From assembly GCA_038227745.1 (NCBI GenBank), contig JBBRPS010000224.1, positions 1-13,015 of the forward strand: a DNA stretch of 13,015 nt, read 5' to 3'. Source of the stretch: DASPXY01 sp038227745. GTDB lineage: Bacteria > Planctomycetota > Planctomycetia > Gemmatales > Gemmataceae. Below the pieces are notes generated by a model. The model ran no database searches. It saw only the letters and a program-made list of their open reading frames with translations, and was not told where the DNA came from. Position 1 is the stretch's first letter. Every line of letters begins with the position of its first letter. This document shows positions 1 to 7,714 of the stretch, one piece after another. The position numbers were made by a program, and so were the translations under genes.

Positions 1-1
1 C

Positions 2-124
2 GACAATCAGGAGCGTATTTGTCGGAACATGACGCGACGACTCCAACGCAACGAGGAGGCCCGCTTCTACCACTACAAGTCGCACGAACTCCTGGCGCCC
101 CAACGGATTAACCAACGGGAATGA
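2..124 (+). CDS. 3' end of an unidentified gene (partial)
   Basis: This is an open frame entering from the left edge and ending in TGA at 122-124, giving about 40 residues. The peptide is basic and polar, with a stretch like RNMTRRLQRNEEARFYHY followed by a KSHELLAPQ segment. It reads like a real C-terminus, with charged, helix-forming composition and mostly G or C at third positions. No domain can be named from so short a piece. Its end overlaps the 3' end of the convergent leucine-rich-repeat gene by 17 bp. The alternative is chance readthrough: another forward frame also stays open until TAA at about 109, so confidence is modest. Confidence 0.4.
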   Translation, partial: DNQERICRNMTRRLQRNEEARFYHYKSHELLAPQRINQRE

Positions 125-1586
125 CGGACACAGTAGAAGTAGGGGAGCAGAGCGAGAACGATTCTCCAAAACTCTGGGCGAGGGCAGCGCTGCCTCCCTC
201 GGAAGCATCAGTAGCGTAAACGTGGAGTTCGGCCAGGTTCCGCAGGTGTGGGGAGTTTGCCAGGGCAACGGCCCCTCGGTCCCCTATCCTACAACCGGAC
301 AGATCGAGGTAGCGGAGCCCTGCCAGAGAGGCTGAGGTTGCCAGCGCCACGGCCCCTTCCTCCCCGATTCGGTTCCATGACAGGTCAAGCGCGATGAGCC
401 GCGCAACATTAGGTGAAGCGGCCAGCGCTCTCACGCCGACGGGTCCGGCGCCAGCCCCCGACAAGTCGAGCCACCGCAGGTTACCAAGCCGCGGTGCCGC
501 TGCCAGCTCCTGCACTCCCGCGTCGAGCATCCGGCTGCCGCTCAGGTCAAGGGCGATGAGTTGTGCCGCCCACGGACTCGCCCCCAGAGCCCTGACCGCA
601 TCTGTCTCGAGCACAATGCTGCGCAATTTCAATGAGCGCAGGTCCTGGAAATGGGTTGAATCCGCGAGAGCCTGTATCGCCCGATCCGGGAGGTCGGTCA
701 AATCTAGATCCAGCACAGCCAGGCTGCGGAGATTAAGAGATTGGGCCAACGCTGTCGCGCCCTTTTCCCCGATATGGTTGCCTGAAAGGGACAAGTAGCG
801 CAGGCCGCGCAGGTGCGGAGAAGCTGCCAACTCTCGAACTCCTTCGCCACGCAACCCCACGCCGTCCAGATTGAGGGACAGGAGCCCGGAGAGATGCGGC
901 GAAGAAGCCAGCAGCCTAGTTCTACTGCGCGAGATCTGCTCAGAGATGCTGAAATCCCCAGTGTTTTTCACGCCCCTCGCGGACAATCGCCCACCTGGAT
1001 CCCTGGAAAAACGAGCATCTCGCGCAGTAGAACTAGCCCCGCCCAGTCCGATCTGGCTGTACTCCAAATTCAGGGAGGTGAAACCTCCAACCAGTGGGAG
1101 AACCGCCTCGAGTAGTCTGAGGCAGCGGCGATCCTCGGGGCATTGTAACTTCAGCCCTTCCACCCACGGCCAGTGCGGAACGCTCGCCCACTCGTCTCGT
1201 CGGTGGGCAAGAGTGGTGGGGTCCAGAGTCACCTGTACCAGCCCGCGCCAGAATGTACCGTGGTCTAGCCACGGGCCGAGCCAGAGGTGTCGGTGCCGGG
1301 CCAAGAGTTCCCCGGCCCGCTTCTCTCGTTCAAGAGCGCCCTCGTCCCAACCGCCATAGTGATCGGGTTCGGAGGGGCTCCGCGGCCAAAGGTCCCATTC
1401 CGGCCGCCGTGCGCTCTTACACTGCAACCGAATGAACTCCGCGCGGTCCGCCTCGCCCTGCTCCTCCAGCCAGTCCGCCAGGATCAGGCGCGGCGTGTCC
1501 TCCTCGGGGTTTTGCTTCGCGTTGAGCAGCAGCGCCTCCAGTGGGGACGGCGCGGCCGCCCGCGACGGGGGTTTCCGTCTGGGCAC
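108..1586 (-). CDS. TIGR02996 domain / leucine-rich-repeat protein with an in-frame insertion
   Basis: The 492-residue product has no signal peptide or membrane segment. Residues about 15-57 (LEALLLNAKQNPEEDTPR..ILADWLEEQG) match the TIGR02996 repeat-companion domain, which in Gemmata-type planctomycetes is commonly followed by leucine-rich repeats. From about residue 165 there are repeats of 27 residues with the pattern SPHLxxLxxLxLSxxxIGxxGAxALA. These are ribonuclease-inhibitor-like repeats that probably bind proteins; the partner and role are unknown. Residues about 185-223 do not fit the repeat and are encoded by a 113-bp inverted-repeat element (see the mobile element entry). The last repeat decays into an unrelated tail of about 20 residues. 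The start is GTG at 1584-1586, supported by GGAGAG at 1593-1598 with six bases between. The gene diverges from the one at 1784. Confidence 0.85.
   Translation of the reverse strand: MPRRKPPSRAAAPSPLEALLLNAKQNPEEDTPRLILADWLEEQGEADRAEFIRLQCKSARRPEWDLWPRSPSEPDHYGGWDEGALEREKRAGELLARHRHLWLGPWLDHGTFWRGLVQVTLDPTTLAHRRDEWASVPHWPWVEGLKLQCPEDRRCLRLLEAVLPLVGGFTSLNLEYSQIGLGGASSTARDARFSRDPGGRLSARGVKNTGDFSISEQISRSRTRLLASSPHLSGLLSLNLDGVGLRGEGVRELAASPHLRGLRYLSLSGNHIGEKGATALAQSLNLRSLAVLDLDLTDLPDRAIQALADSTHFQDLRSLKLRSIVLETDAVRALGASPWAAQLIALDLSGSRMLDAGVQELAAAPRLGNLRWLDLSGAGAGPVGVRALAASPNVARLIALDLSWNRIGEEGAVALATSASLAGLRYLDLSGCRIGDRGAVALANSPHLRNLAELHVYATDASEGGSAALAQSFGESFSLCSPTSTVSVIPVG
920..1032 (-). mobile_element. 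113-bp MITE-like inverted-repeat element flanked by CTAG
   Basis: The two ends (plus-strand 920-935 and 1017-1032) form a perfect 16-bp inverted repeat, TTCTACTGCGCGAGAT on the plus strand at the left. Each end is flanked by CTAG (916-919 and 1033-1036), so the symmetry extends to 20 bp. The 81-bp centre has no coding content of its own. The distance between equivalent flanks is 117 bp, exactly 39 codons. Deleting 117 bp joins the host protein as GARLLASSPHL and restores the 27-residue repeat. The flanks could be a 4-bp CTAG or a 2-bp TA target duplication. Such duplications are known for IS5-like and IS630/Tc1-like elements respectively, but the parent family is an inference. No transposase is encoded in the window. 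Confidence 0.75.
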
Positions 1587-1725
1587 GATGAACTCTCCGA
1601 GGCGGTGCGAGCTTTCCAGGGCTGCCGAAGTTTACAACCGCTCTATCTTACCTCCCCAGTATCTCTTCGCCACGTCGGAGTAGGGACAACTCGGCCTTCC
1701 TCCGGTCGTGACGTTATGGGATAAA

Positions 1726-1744
1726 CAGCGCGGGACTCGCGCTG
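1726..1744. repeat. Perfect 7-bp hairpin in the leader of the 1784 gene
   Basis: CAGCGCG at 1726-1732 and CGCGCTG at 1738-1744 pair perfectly around a five-base loop. The hairpin ends 39 bases before the ATG at 1784, so it may lie in that gene's 5' untranslated region. No T-run follows it, so it is not a convincing intrinsic terminator. In DNA this GC-rich a hairpin of this size can also arise by chance. The rest of the divergent spacer (1587-1783) must hold promoters for both neighbours, but no clear -35/-10 pair was recognised. Confidence 0.35.
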
Positions 1745-1770
1745 CCTGGCCGGAGCAAACCCTGGAAAGT

Positions 1771-1777
1771 GGGGAGG
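1771..1777 (+). promoter_or_regulatory. Ribosome binding site deciding the start at 1784
   Basis: GGGGAGG sits six bases before ATG 1784-1786. An in-frame GTG at 1769 would place this site inside the coding sequence and has no site of its own, so ATG 1784 is chosen. Confidence 0.7.
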
Positions 1778-1783
1778 AAAGAC

Positions 1784-2305
1784 ATGGACGTCCTGGGAAT
1801 GTTCAGTCTGATCGGGTCGGTGTTCGCGACCGCGTCCACGGTCTATTTCTGGTTCATGCGGGTCAAGCAGGAGCAGCCGCGCCTGAAAGTCCACATCGCG
1901 GGCCCGCTGAGCGCGGACAGCCTCGCCGCCGGCGCCAACGCGCCGCCCAACACGGCGCGCAGCCAGTTCTCCATCAAGGCGGTCGTCGCCAACTACAGCT
2001 CGCTGCCGAACGCCGTCCTCGGCGTCAAGGCGTGGGTGAAGTCGCTCGACGGCACCTGGCAGCAGGCCGCCACCTCCGTCGATGACAAGGCGCAACCGCC
2101 GTTCAACCTGCCGCCGCTCCACACCGTCCCCCTCGCGCTGACGGCCACGGTGACCGTCCCCGAGCGCCCCGAGACGGCGCCGCGCCTGAGCCGGCGCGAG
2201 GTGGCCTTGCAATCCGTGGCGCAGCCGGTGCAGCTCAAGCTGGAACTGACGGCGCTGAATGAAAAGCGCTTCACCGAAGTGATTTCGGTCCCCCGGGCGG
2301 CATGA
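1784..2305 (+). CDS. Membrane-anchored protein of unknown function
   Basis: The 173-residue product begins with an uncleaved-looking hydrophobic segment at residues about 4-25 (LGMFSLIGSVFATASTVYFW), followed by the basic RVKQE. The remaining 145 residues are hydrophilic, rich in proline, valine and threonine, and look beta-rich (for example ALTATVTVPERPE and PVQLKLELTALNEKRF). This suggests a single-pass anchor with one soluble beta-sandwich-like domain, on which side of the membrane is unclear. No catalytic motif or known family was recognised. Codon use is strongly GC-ending, as expected for a real gene here. It is the only complete gene on the plus strand. It diverges from the leucine-rich-repeat gene and converges with the broken carbonic-anhydrase-like gene, 20 bp away. 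Confidence 0.75.
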   Translation: MDVLGMFSLIGSVFATASTVYFWFMRVKQEQPRLKVHIAGPLSADSLAAGANAPPNTARSQFSIKAVVANYSSLPNAVLGVKAWVKSLDGTWQQAATSVDDKAQPPFNLPPLHTVPLALTATVTVPERPETAPRLSRREVALQSVAQPVQLKLELTALNEKRFTEVISVPRAA

Positions 2306-2325
2306 GTGCCGCGCTCCGGCCGCTC

Positions 2326-2767
2326 TCAGCCGACCAGCCGGTGGCAGGAGAGACAGTTGCCCTCGCGGTGGGCGAGGTACGCCTCCACCCGGAGCGCGGG
2401 GTACAGCCCCCGCATCGCCCCGGAGGTCCTCGGTCTGCGCCGGTAAGCATTTGCGCGGCCCCTGGCCGAGGCGGTGGCCGTAGTACGCACAGCCGCAGTG
2501 AGTGATCAGGACGAGCCTTTCCAATTCGTGGACCTGGTCGAGGAAATCGAGCTGCCCGCGCAGCGCTTCCACCAGGGCCCCGTCCGCGGACGGCACTAGT
2601 GCGGCGGGGCCGCCGGCGACGGCGCGACGGTCGTAGCGCGGGATGCCCAGGTGCTTGTGGCAGAACTCGTCGAACGCCTCGCCCAAGCGGCCGTCAATGC
2701 AGTAAACCGCCAGGGCGCCGATGCGCTAGCGGCCGCGGCCACAAGCGCACCAGCCAGACCGCGTCAC
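2326..2767 (-). pseudogene. Beta-carbonic-anhydrase-like gene, broken by a stop and a frameshift
   Basis: Read on the minus strand, 2725 onward encodes RIGALAVYCIDGRLGEAFDE and, after about 60 more residues, LVLITHCGCAYYGHRL. The CxDxR and HxxC motifs are those of the zinc site and active-site dyad of beta-carbonic anhydrases, so the ancestor was probably a small zinc enzyme of that superfamily. Two lesions are visible. An in-frame TAG at 2726-2728 lies just before RIGALAVYC; a GTG at 2765-2767 opens that frame 13 codons earlier. Near 2412-2425 the coding signal moves to another frame, where AMRGLYPALRVEAYLAHREG and CLSCHRLVG lead to TGA at 2326-2328. It follows the WD40 gene on the same strand and could have been its last operon member. 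Sequencing errors in GC-rich runs could mimic both lesions. Confidence 0.65.
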
Positions 2768-2780
2768 CCGTGCCCAACGG

Positions 2781-5453
2781 CTATCCGCCCCCCTTGGCGC
2801 CGGCCCGCAGGAGCTCGGGGAAATCCCACAGCCTGACGTCGCTGGGGCCGCGGTACTGACCGGGGGTCGGGAGGACGCCTGCGGCCAGCGTCTTGCCGTC
2901 GGGGGAGAATGCGAGGCACCCCACGCAGTTGCCGGTGTCGAGCGTCGCCTTCACCTCCCGCGCCTCCGTGTCCCAGACCAGGATTGTCCCCGTACCGCTC
3001 CCGGTCGCCAGATACTTTCCATCGGGCGAGACGGCCATCTCGTACCTGCCGCGGCCCGCCCACGCCAGGCCGGCGCGTGCCGTCCCCTTCTTGACGTCCC
3101 AGAACTTGACTGTCGGCGCGCTGGATCCCGAGCCGAGGGTGAACAGCGTCTTGCCGTCCGGGCTGAACGTGAGCGACGCGATGTCGCCACCGCCGTGGGG
3201 TAGGGAGAACAGCACCTCTCCCGATTCGGCGGAGCACACGTGCGCCGTCCCGCCACCTTTGAGGCCGCGGTTCTCGACTCCGGCGAAAACCGTGCCGTCC
3301 GGGGAGAACGTCAGCAAGCTGCTCGCCCGGGCCAGCGTCGGCCAGGTCTCCTTCAGGGACCAGCGCTCGAAGTCGAAGCGGCGGACCGAGGTGCCGTCGG
3401 CGGCGACCAGGGTCCTGGCGTCGGGGGAAAGGGCGAAGAACCGCCCGTACTTGGTCCGCCCCTCCAGGGGGTAGATCTTCAAGGTCTCGCGCGCCAGGTC
3501 GTACACTTCGAGGTTGGCGCCCGGGGGCAGCGCGTGGAGGAGGTAGCGTCCCGCCGCGAGCTGGAACCACCCGTCCCCCGGGAGGGATTTCCGCGCCTTC
3601 CTCTGGGCGAGGTCCCACACCATCACCTCGCCGGACTGGCCGCCGGGGATGCGGGCGGTGCCGGTCACCAGCGCGGCAGAGTCCGGCGTGAAGGCCAATG
3701 CCACCACCGTGAGGTCGCCGACCCGGAACCGGCCCCGAGAGGGGTCGAGGGGCTCGTCCTTTCTGGCGGGGGGCGGTTCGGGCGGATCGTTTGGCCATTG
3801 TGGCGCCTCGACCTTGCCCGCCAGGCACTCGACCTCGAAGGCGGTGAGGACGCGACGGAACACGCAGAACTCGTCGATCGCGCCCTTGAAGCCGCCGACC
3901 GCCAGCCGGCGCCGGTCGGCGGAGAGGCCGCCGGGCGCCTTCTGCGCGGGCCGGACTTGCACGGCGCGGCCGTCGAAGAACACGCGGACCGTTCCGGCGG
4001 CGGTGCGCGCCACGGCAAAGTGGTGCCACTCGTCGTCGTCGATGCCGCCGGCGCGGATCTCCACACCCGGCGACCTCCTGCGGTCGCCCTCGTCGCGCAT
4101 CAGCACCCGCAGGACGCCGCGGAACACCTCGACGCTGAAGCGGGGCGTGTTGTCCCGCGAGTCGTGCTGGCTGAAGACCACGCCTTGCTGCGCGTGGCCG
4201 ATGTCCTTGACCTTCACCCAGGCGGCGACGGTGAACGGGGCCTCGGCCGCGAAGCCGAACGCCCGCGACGTCCCGAAATCGACCTCGCCGTCGCCGTCGA
4301 ATTGCAGCGCCGTGCCGCGGACGCCCTTGACCCAGCGGGCGCCGCGGACCGCGGCGGGTTGGCCGCGCCCGGAGGCGTCGGCCGCCTTCTCCCCTTGCCC
4401 CTCCTCGAACGGCCAGTAGCCCGCGAGGCCGCGCAGACGGGTGGCCGGCGGGGGGGAGGGGTTGATGAGCCGGAACGAGTCGTGGAACTTGCGGACGTCT
4501 GGCGTGTCGGGCTGATAGCCGCGGCCGGCCGCCAGCAGGACGTACCAGCGCCGCCCGGCCGCGTAGGCGCGCGCGACGAGCGTGCCCTTGCCCGGGACCT
4601 CCAGAATGAACTCGCGGCCCGGGGCGCCGTCCAGGTCAATCGGCCTCTCGGCGACGCAGCGGCCGCCCGGCGTGTTGGCCAGCATCCCGTCGCGCGCCTC
4701 GGCGAAGCGCCGGGCGAGCGGCACGCGCTCCAGGTCCCACGGTTCGATTTCGCCGTGGCTGAGGAAGAACGCGGCGTCCTCTCGCTTACGCTCGACGCCG
4801 AGGACGGTCAGCGGCCCACGCATGCCGGCCACCTGCTGCACGCGGATCTCGGGCTCGCCGGGCATGAGGAGACGGAAGCGGCCGTCCGCGGCGACGACCT
4901 CCTGCCAGGCGGCGGCGTCGATCGGCGGGGACGGCCCGCCTGCGGCGAACGGCAGGGCGACCCCGAGGCCGGCGCAGCCCGCGGCCGTGAGCCCCAGTGC
5001 CGTGCCGAGGCGGCCGGGGCGGCGGCGCGGCAGGAAGAACCCGGCGGCGGCCAGCGCCACGCCGACGGCCAGCCAGGCGACCACCCAGACCGCCCCCGAG
5101 GCGCCGGCCAGGGCGGGGAGGCCGGCCAACCACAAGGCGGTGGCGAGCAACGGCAGTCCCAGCGGCAGTAGGGCCGGCCAGGGGAACCCGGCCGGGTTCG
5201 GCGGCCTGGATGGGACGGGCGGCGACGCCGTCCTCTCGGCGGGCGCGGGGGTGGGCGGCAGCGCCCGTACCGCCTCCGAGGGAGCGGGCTGCGGAGACGG
5301 GGTCGGCGGGGCGGCTGCGGCGGGCGCGGGGGACGGACCCGCCTTCACGACGAACGCAGAGCCGCATTTCGGACATTTGACTGCCAACCCGGCCCAATTC
5401 CCCTCGATGCCCATCCACTGCCCGCAACTACCGCAGGAATCGACCCGTTTCAT
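2781..5453 (-). CDS. Zinc-ribbon, multi-pass membrane, LamG and WD40-repeat protein
   Basis: The 890-residue product is a planctomycete-style mosaic. Residues 7-30 hold two CxxC pairs (C7, C10, C27, C30), a small zinc ribbon. A proline/alanine-rich linker (about 37-88) follows, then three hydrophobic segments (about 90-111, 119-141, 150-172). Residues about 180-330 form an unassigned soluble region (FRLLMPGEPEI, then DSFRLINPSP at its end). About 343-543 looks like a LamG/concanavalin-type lectin domain (GYWPFEEGQGEKAADASGRG, DDDEWHHFAVAR, GAIDEFCVFRRVL). About 576-878 holds WD40-type blades (LTFSPDGKTLF, VKFWDVKKGT, ILVWDTEARE, VRLWDF). It is probably a membrane-tethered binding or scaffold protein; no enzyme site is seen. 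ATG 5453 is preferred because GAGGA lies at 5461-5465, seven bases upstream. A GTG at 5534, overlapping the previous stop as GTGA, would add 27 unlikely-looking residues. Confidence 0.85.
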   Translation of the reverse strand: MKRVDSCGSCGQWMGIEGNWAGLAVKCPKCGSAFVVKAGPSPAPAAAAPPTPSPQPAPSEAVRALPPTPAPAERTASPPVPSRPPNPAGFPWPALLPLGLPLLATALWLAGLPALAGASGAVWVVAWLAVGVALAAAGFFLPRRRPGRLGTALGLTAAGCAGLGVALPFAAGGPSPPIDAAAWQEVVAADGRFRLLMPGEPEIRVQQVAGMRGPLTVLGVERKREDAAFFLSHGEIEPWDLERVPLARRFAEARDGMLANTPGGRCVAERPIDLDGAPGREFILEVPGKGTLVARAYAAGRRWYVLLAAGRGYQPDTPDVRKFHDSFRLINPSPPPATRLRGLAGYWPFEEGQGEKAADASGRGQPAAVRGARWVKGVRGTALQFDGDGEVDFGTSRAFGFAAEAPFTVAAWVKVKDIGHAQQGVVFSQHDSRDNTPRFSVEVFRGVLRVLMRDEGDRRRSPGVEIRAGGIDDDEWHHFAVARTAAGTVRVFFDGRAVQVRPAQKAPGGLSADRRRLAVGGFKGAIDEFCVFRRVLTAFEVECLAGKVEAPQWPNDPPEPPPARKDEPLDPSRGRFRVGDLTVVALAFTPDSAALVTGTARIPGGQSGEVMVWDLAQRKARKSLPGDGWFQLAAGRYLLHALPPGANLEVYDLARETLKIYPLEGRTKYGRFFALSPDARTLVAADGTSVRRFDFERWSLKETWPTLARASSLLTFSPDGTVFAGVENRGLKGGGTAHVCSAESGEVLFSLPHGGGDIASLTFSPDGKTLFTLGSGSSAPTVKFWDVKKGTARAGLAWAGRGRYEMAVSPDGKYLATGSGTGTILVWDTEAREVKATLDTGNCVGCLAFSPDGKTLAAGVLPTPGQYRGPSDVRLWDFPELLRAGAKGGG

Positions 5454-5460
5454 GGTGAGA

Positions 5461-5465
5461 TCCTC
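5461..5465 (-). promoter_or_regulatory. Ribosome binding site deciding the start at 5453
   Basis: GAGGA on the minus strand is seven bases before ATG 5451-5453. This supports the start that begins directly with the zinc ribbon over the longer GTG start at 5534. Confidence 0.6.
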
Positions 5466-5530
5466 ATTCGAGGGAAGGGGCCGGCCTTGCGTCGGTTCGG
5501 GTAGGTGGCGGCGAGCCTCAGGACCCTCCC

Positions 5531-7555
5531 TCACCGCTTCCCGGTCGCGCGGCGTGCGAAGCGGTAGATGCCTTGCCCTGTCGGGGATGCCGTGAGGAGG
5601 TAAAGTTCGCCGCGTTCGTCATCGCCGAACGACAGCGGCAGCAGGTTGCGGTCGCGGATCGGTTGGTTCGCGACCACGCGCTTCTTCGCCTCGTCGTAGC
5701 GCAGCGCCCAGATCTTCGCGCTGATGTAGTCGGCGTAGACGTAGGCCCCTTCCAGCTCGGGCAGGCGCGCGCCGCGGTAGACCGCGCCGCCGATGATGCA
5801 CTTGCCGACGTCGTGGTGGTACTCCCAGATCGGGTCGATGAGGTCCGCACGCGGCCCGACGCCGGTCGCGCCGAAAGGGTGCAGCCCCTCGCGCAGCTTC
5901 CAGCCAAAGTTGCCGCCCGCGGTCAGGATGTTGATCTCCTCGTACAGATCCTGGCCGACGTCGCCCGCCCAGAGCTTGCCCGTCTTGCGGTCGAACGCCA
6001 TCCGCCAGACGTTCCGCAGCCCGTAGGCCCAGATCTCCGGGAGCGCGTCCTTGCGGCCGACGAACGGATTGTCCTTCGGGACCGCGTAGGGTTTGCCGTC
6101 GTCCTTGCGATCGACGTCGAGGCGCAGGACCTTGCCGAGGAGCGTCTTGAGGTTCTGGGCGTTGTTGAACGGGTCGTTCGCGGAACCGCCGTCGCCCAGC
6201 GCGACGTACAGGTAGCCGTCCGGGCCGAAGCAGAGCGTGCCGCCGTCGTGGTTCCAGAACGGCCGCTTGATCCGCAGCAGCACCTCCTCGGAATCCGGGT
6301 CGGCACGGTCGGGGTCGTCGGCGCGGACGCGGAAGCGCGACAGCACGTTGACGAGCTTGTCCTTTTTCGGAGTGTAGAAGACGAAGAAATGGCCGTTGCT
6401 CTTGTAGCGGGGGTGGAAGGCCAGGCCGAGGAAGCCCTCCTCGTTGGTCTCCTCGTGGTAGCGGACGCGCGGCTGGATGTCGAGGAAGACCTTGGTCTGT
6501 GCGGCGGCCTGATCGTTGGGGAAGACGTGGATGACGCCGCGCTGGGTGGCGACGAAGACGCGGTTGCTGCCGTCGCCCGCGTGGGTCAGGACGATCGGCC
6601 GCAGCGGCACGGGCAGGCCCTTCTCGGTCACGCCCTGCCACCCGGTCCACTTCAGCTTGGGGAACGCGAGGGCGGTTTCGAGGGGCAGCGGCGACTCGTC
6701 TACCACGTGGCCCGGAATCTGGGCGGACAGGGCGGTCACCGTGCCGGCCTTGCTGTCGGCGACGAGGAGGCGCTTGCCGCCTGCGTCCAGGCAGAGGGCG
6801 GTGGGTTCCTGCAGGCCCCTGGCGAGCACGACCGGCTTCGCGCCGGGGCGGGGGATGGCGAGGACGCGACCGCCCTTGAGGTCGGTCAGGTAGAGCCGGC
6901 CGAACTTGTCGAACATCAGCCCACCGCCGCCGCCGACGCCGTCTGCCGCTACCGTCGTCGTGCCATCGGTGAAGCGGATGCGGTGCAGTTGCCCCGCAGT
7001 GACGGTCAACAGCTGCGCGTTGCCGTCCAGTGTCAGGCCGATGGGGGCTGTGAACGGCACCTGCTTCAACGGCGAGACGACTGTGCCGCCCTTCTCCTTG
7101 GGCCGGATGGCGTAGACCGCGGCCTTCGCCCCCTCCTCGCCAGTGCCGGTGACGAACAGCGTGCCCTGTTCATCGACGGCGAGGCCGGTGATGGCTTTCG
7201 TGATGAGGGGGATTGCCGCAGCGGCGACATATTCCTCGGCCTTGCCCTTGAGGTTGATGCGCCACACGCGCTGCCGGTCGGCGGCGAACAGCCACGTCTG
7301 CCAGGCCACGAGGGGGCCGGGGGCGTCGAAACCGCTCGCGAAGGGAGTGGCCTTGCCGTCCTTGAGGACCAGCACAAGGCCGCCGGTTTTTCCGCCCTGA
7401 TCCCCTGCGCTGACGAAGACACGGCCGTCGGCGCCGACGGCAACCCCTTCCGGATTTTTCAGGCCGGTGAGGAGCGGCCTGGGCGCCTGTCCCGTGCCCG
7501 TCGTGGGCTGTGCGGCGATCAGGATGAGGCTGGTCAGGCGAAGGATTGTTCTCAT
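5531..7555 (-). CDS. Exported two-propeller protein with a glucose/sorbosone dehydrogenase domain
   Basis: The 674-residue product has a signal peptide (MRTILRLTSLILIAAQ..., cleavage expected near residue 24), so it acts outside the cytoplasm. Residues about 25-285 form an NHL/SMP-30-like beta-propeller (GLKNPEGVAVGADGRVFVSA, GLMFDKFGRLYLTD). Residues about 318-668 match the glucose/sorbosone dehydrogenase family of PQQ-dependent soluble aldose dehydrogenases: HAGDGSNRVFVATQRGVIHV, EEGFLGLAFHP, NHDGGTLCFGPDGYLYVALG, LPEIWAYGLRNVWR and GDVGQDLYEEIN. His436 of NHDGG aligns with the general-base histidine of this family. The expected reaction is oxidation of a sugar with PQQ; the substrate is unknown, and many planctomycete members are unproven. 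ATG 7555 has AGAGG about eight bases upstream. The WD40 gene follows, so the two may share a transcript. Confidence 0.85.
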   Translation of the reverse strand: MRTILRLTSLILIAAQPTTGTGQAPRPLLTGLKNPEGVAVGADGRVFVSAGDQGGKTGGLVLVLKDGKATPFASGFDAPGPLVAWQTWLFAADRQRVWRINLKGKAEEYVAAAAIPLITKAITGLAVDEQGTLFVTGTGEEGAKAAVYAIRPKEKGGTVVSPLKQVPFTAPIGLTLDGNAQLLTVTAGQLHRIRFTDGTTTVAADGVGGGGGLMFDKFGRLYLTDLKGGRVLAIPRPGAKPVVLARGLQEPTALCLDAGGKRLLVADSKAGTVTALSAQIPGHVVDESPLPLETALAFPKLKWTGWQGVTEKGLPVPLRPIVLTHAGDGSNRVFVATQRGVIHVFPNDQAAAQTKVFLDIQPRVRYHEETNEEGFLGLAFHPRYKSNGHFFVFYTPKKDKLVNVLSRFRVRADDPDRADPDSEEVLLRIKRPFWNHDGGTLCFGPDGYLYVALGDGGSANDPFNNAQNLKTLLGKVLRLDVDRKDDGKPYAVPKDNPFVGRKDALPEIWAYGLRNVWRMAFDRKTGKLWAGDVGQDLYEEINILTAGGNFGWKLREGLHPFGATGVGPRADLIDPIWEYHHDVGKCIIGGAVYRGARLPELEGAYVYADYISAKIWALRYDEAKKRVVANQPIRDRNLLPLSFGDDERGELYLLTASPTGQGIYRFARRATGKR

Positions 7556-7714
7556 CGTGGCGCCTCTGAAGTGCCGCGCAGGTTATTGCCAGTTCGTGGG
7601 CCGACAGGGAGAGCGAACAAGGATCCGGGGAGGCTCGCGTGTAAGATATGGGTCGCGTTCGCGGAAGTCCACTGACCCAGGCAATCGGAGACGGGCCGGT
7701 TGTCGCCTACGCGG
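7556..7714. other. 159-bp intergenic region, probable promoter of the dehydrogenase-like gene
   Basis: This is the largest gap in the minus-strand series. It separates the HicB-like gene from the dehydrogenase-like gene and is the natural place for a new promoter. No convincing -35/-10 pair, terminator hairpin with T-run or repeat was found in it. Confidence 0.3.

Noticed and set aside
3240..5171. Long plus-strand open frame opposite the WD40 gene
   Set aside because: It is antisense shadow without motifs; the minus strand encodes zinc-ribbon, LamG and WD40 signatures throughout.
5454..5534. Longer GTG start for the WD40 protein, overlapping the previous stop as GTGA
   Set aside because: The extra 27 residues look like translated spacer, and a good GAGGA site precedes the ATG at 5453. 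It remains a possible alternative.
5573..7675. Long plus-strand open frame opposite the dehydrogenase-like gene
   Set aside because: Its composition is typical of antisense translation, while the opposite strand has conserved dehydrogenase motifs, a signal peptide and a ribosome binding site.
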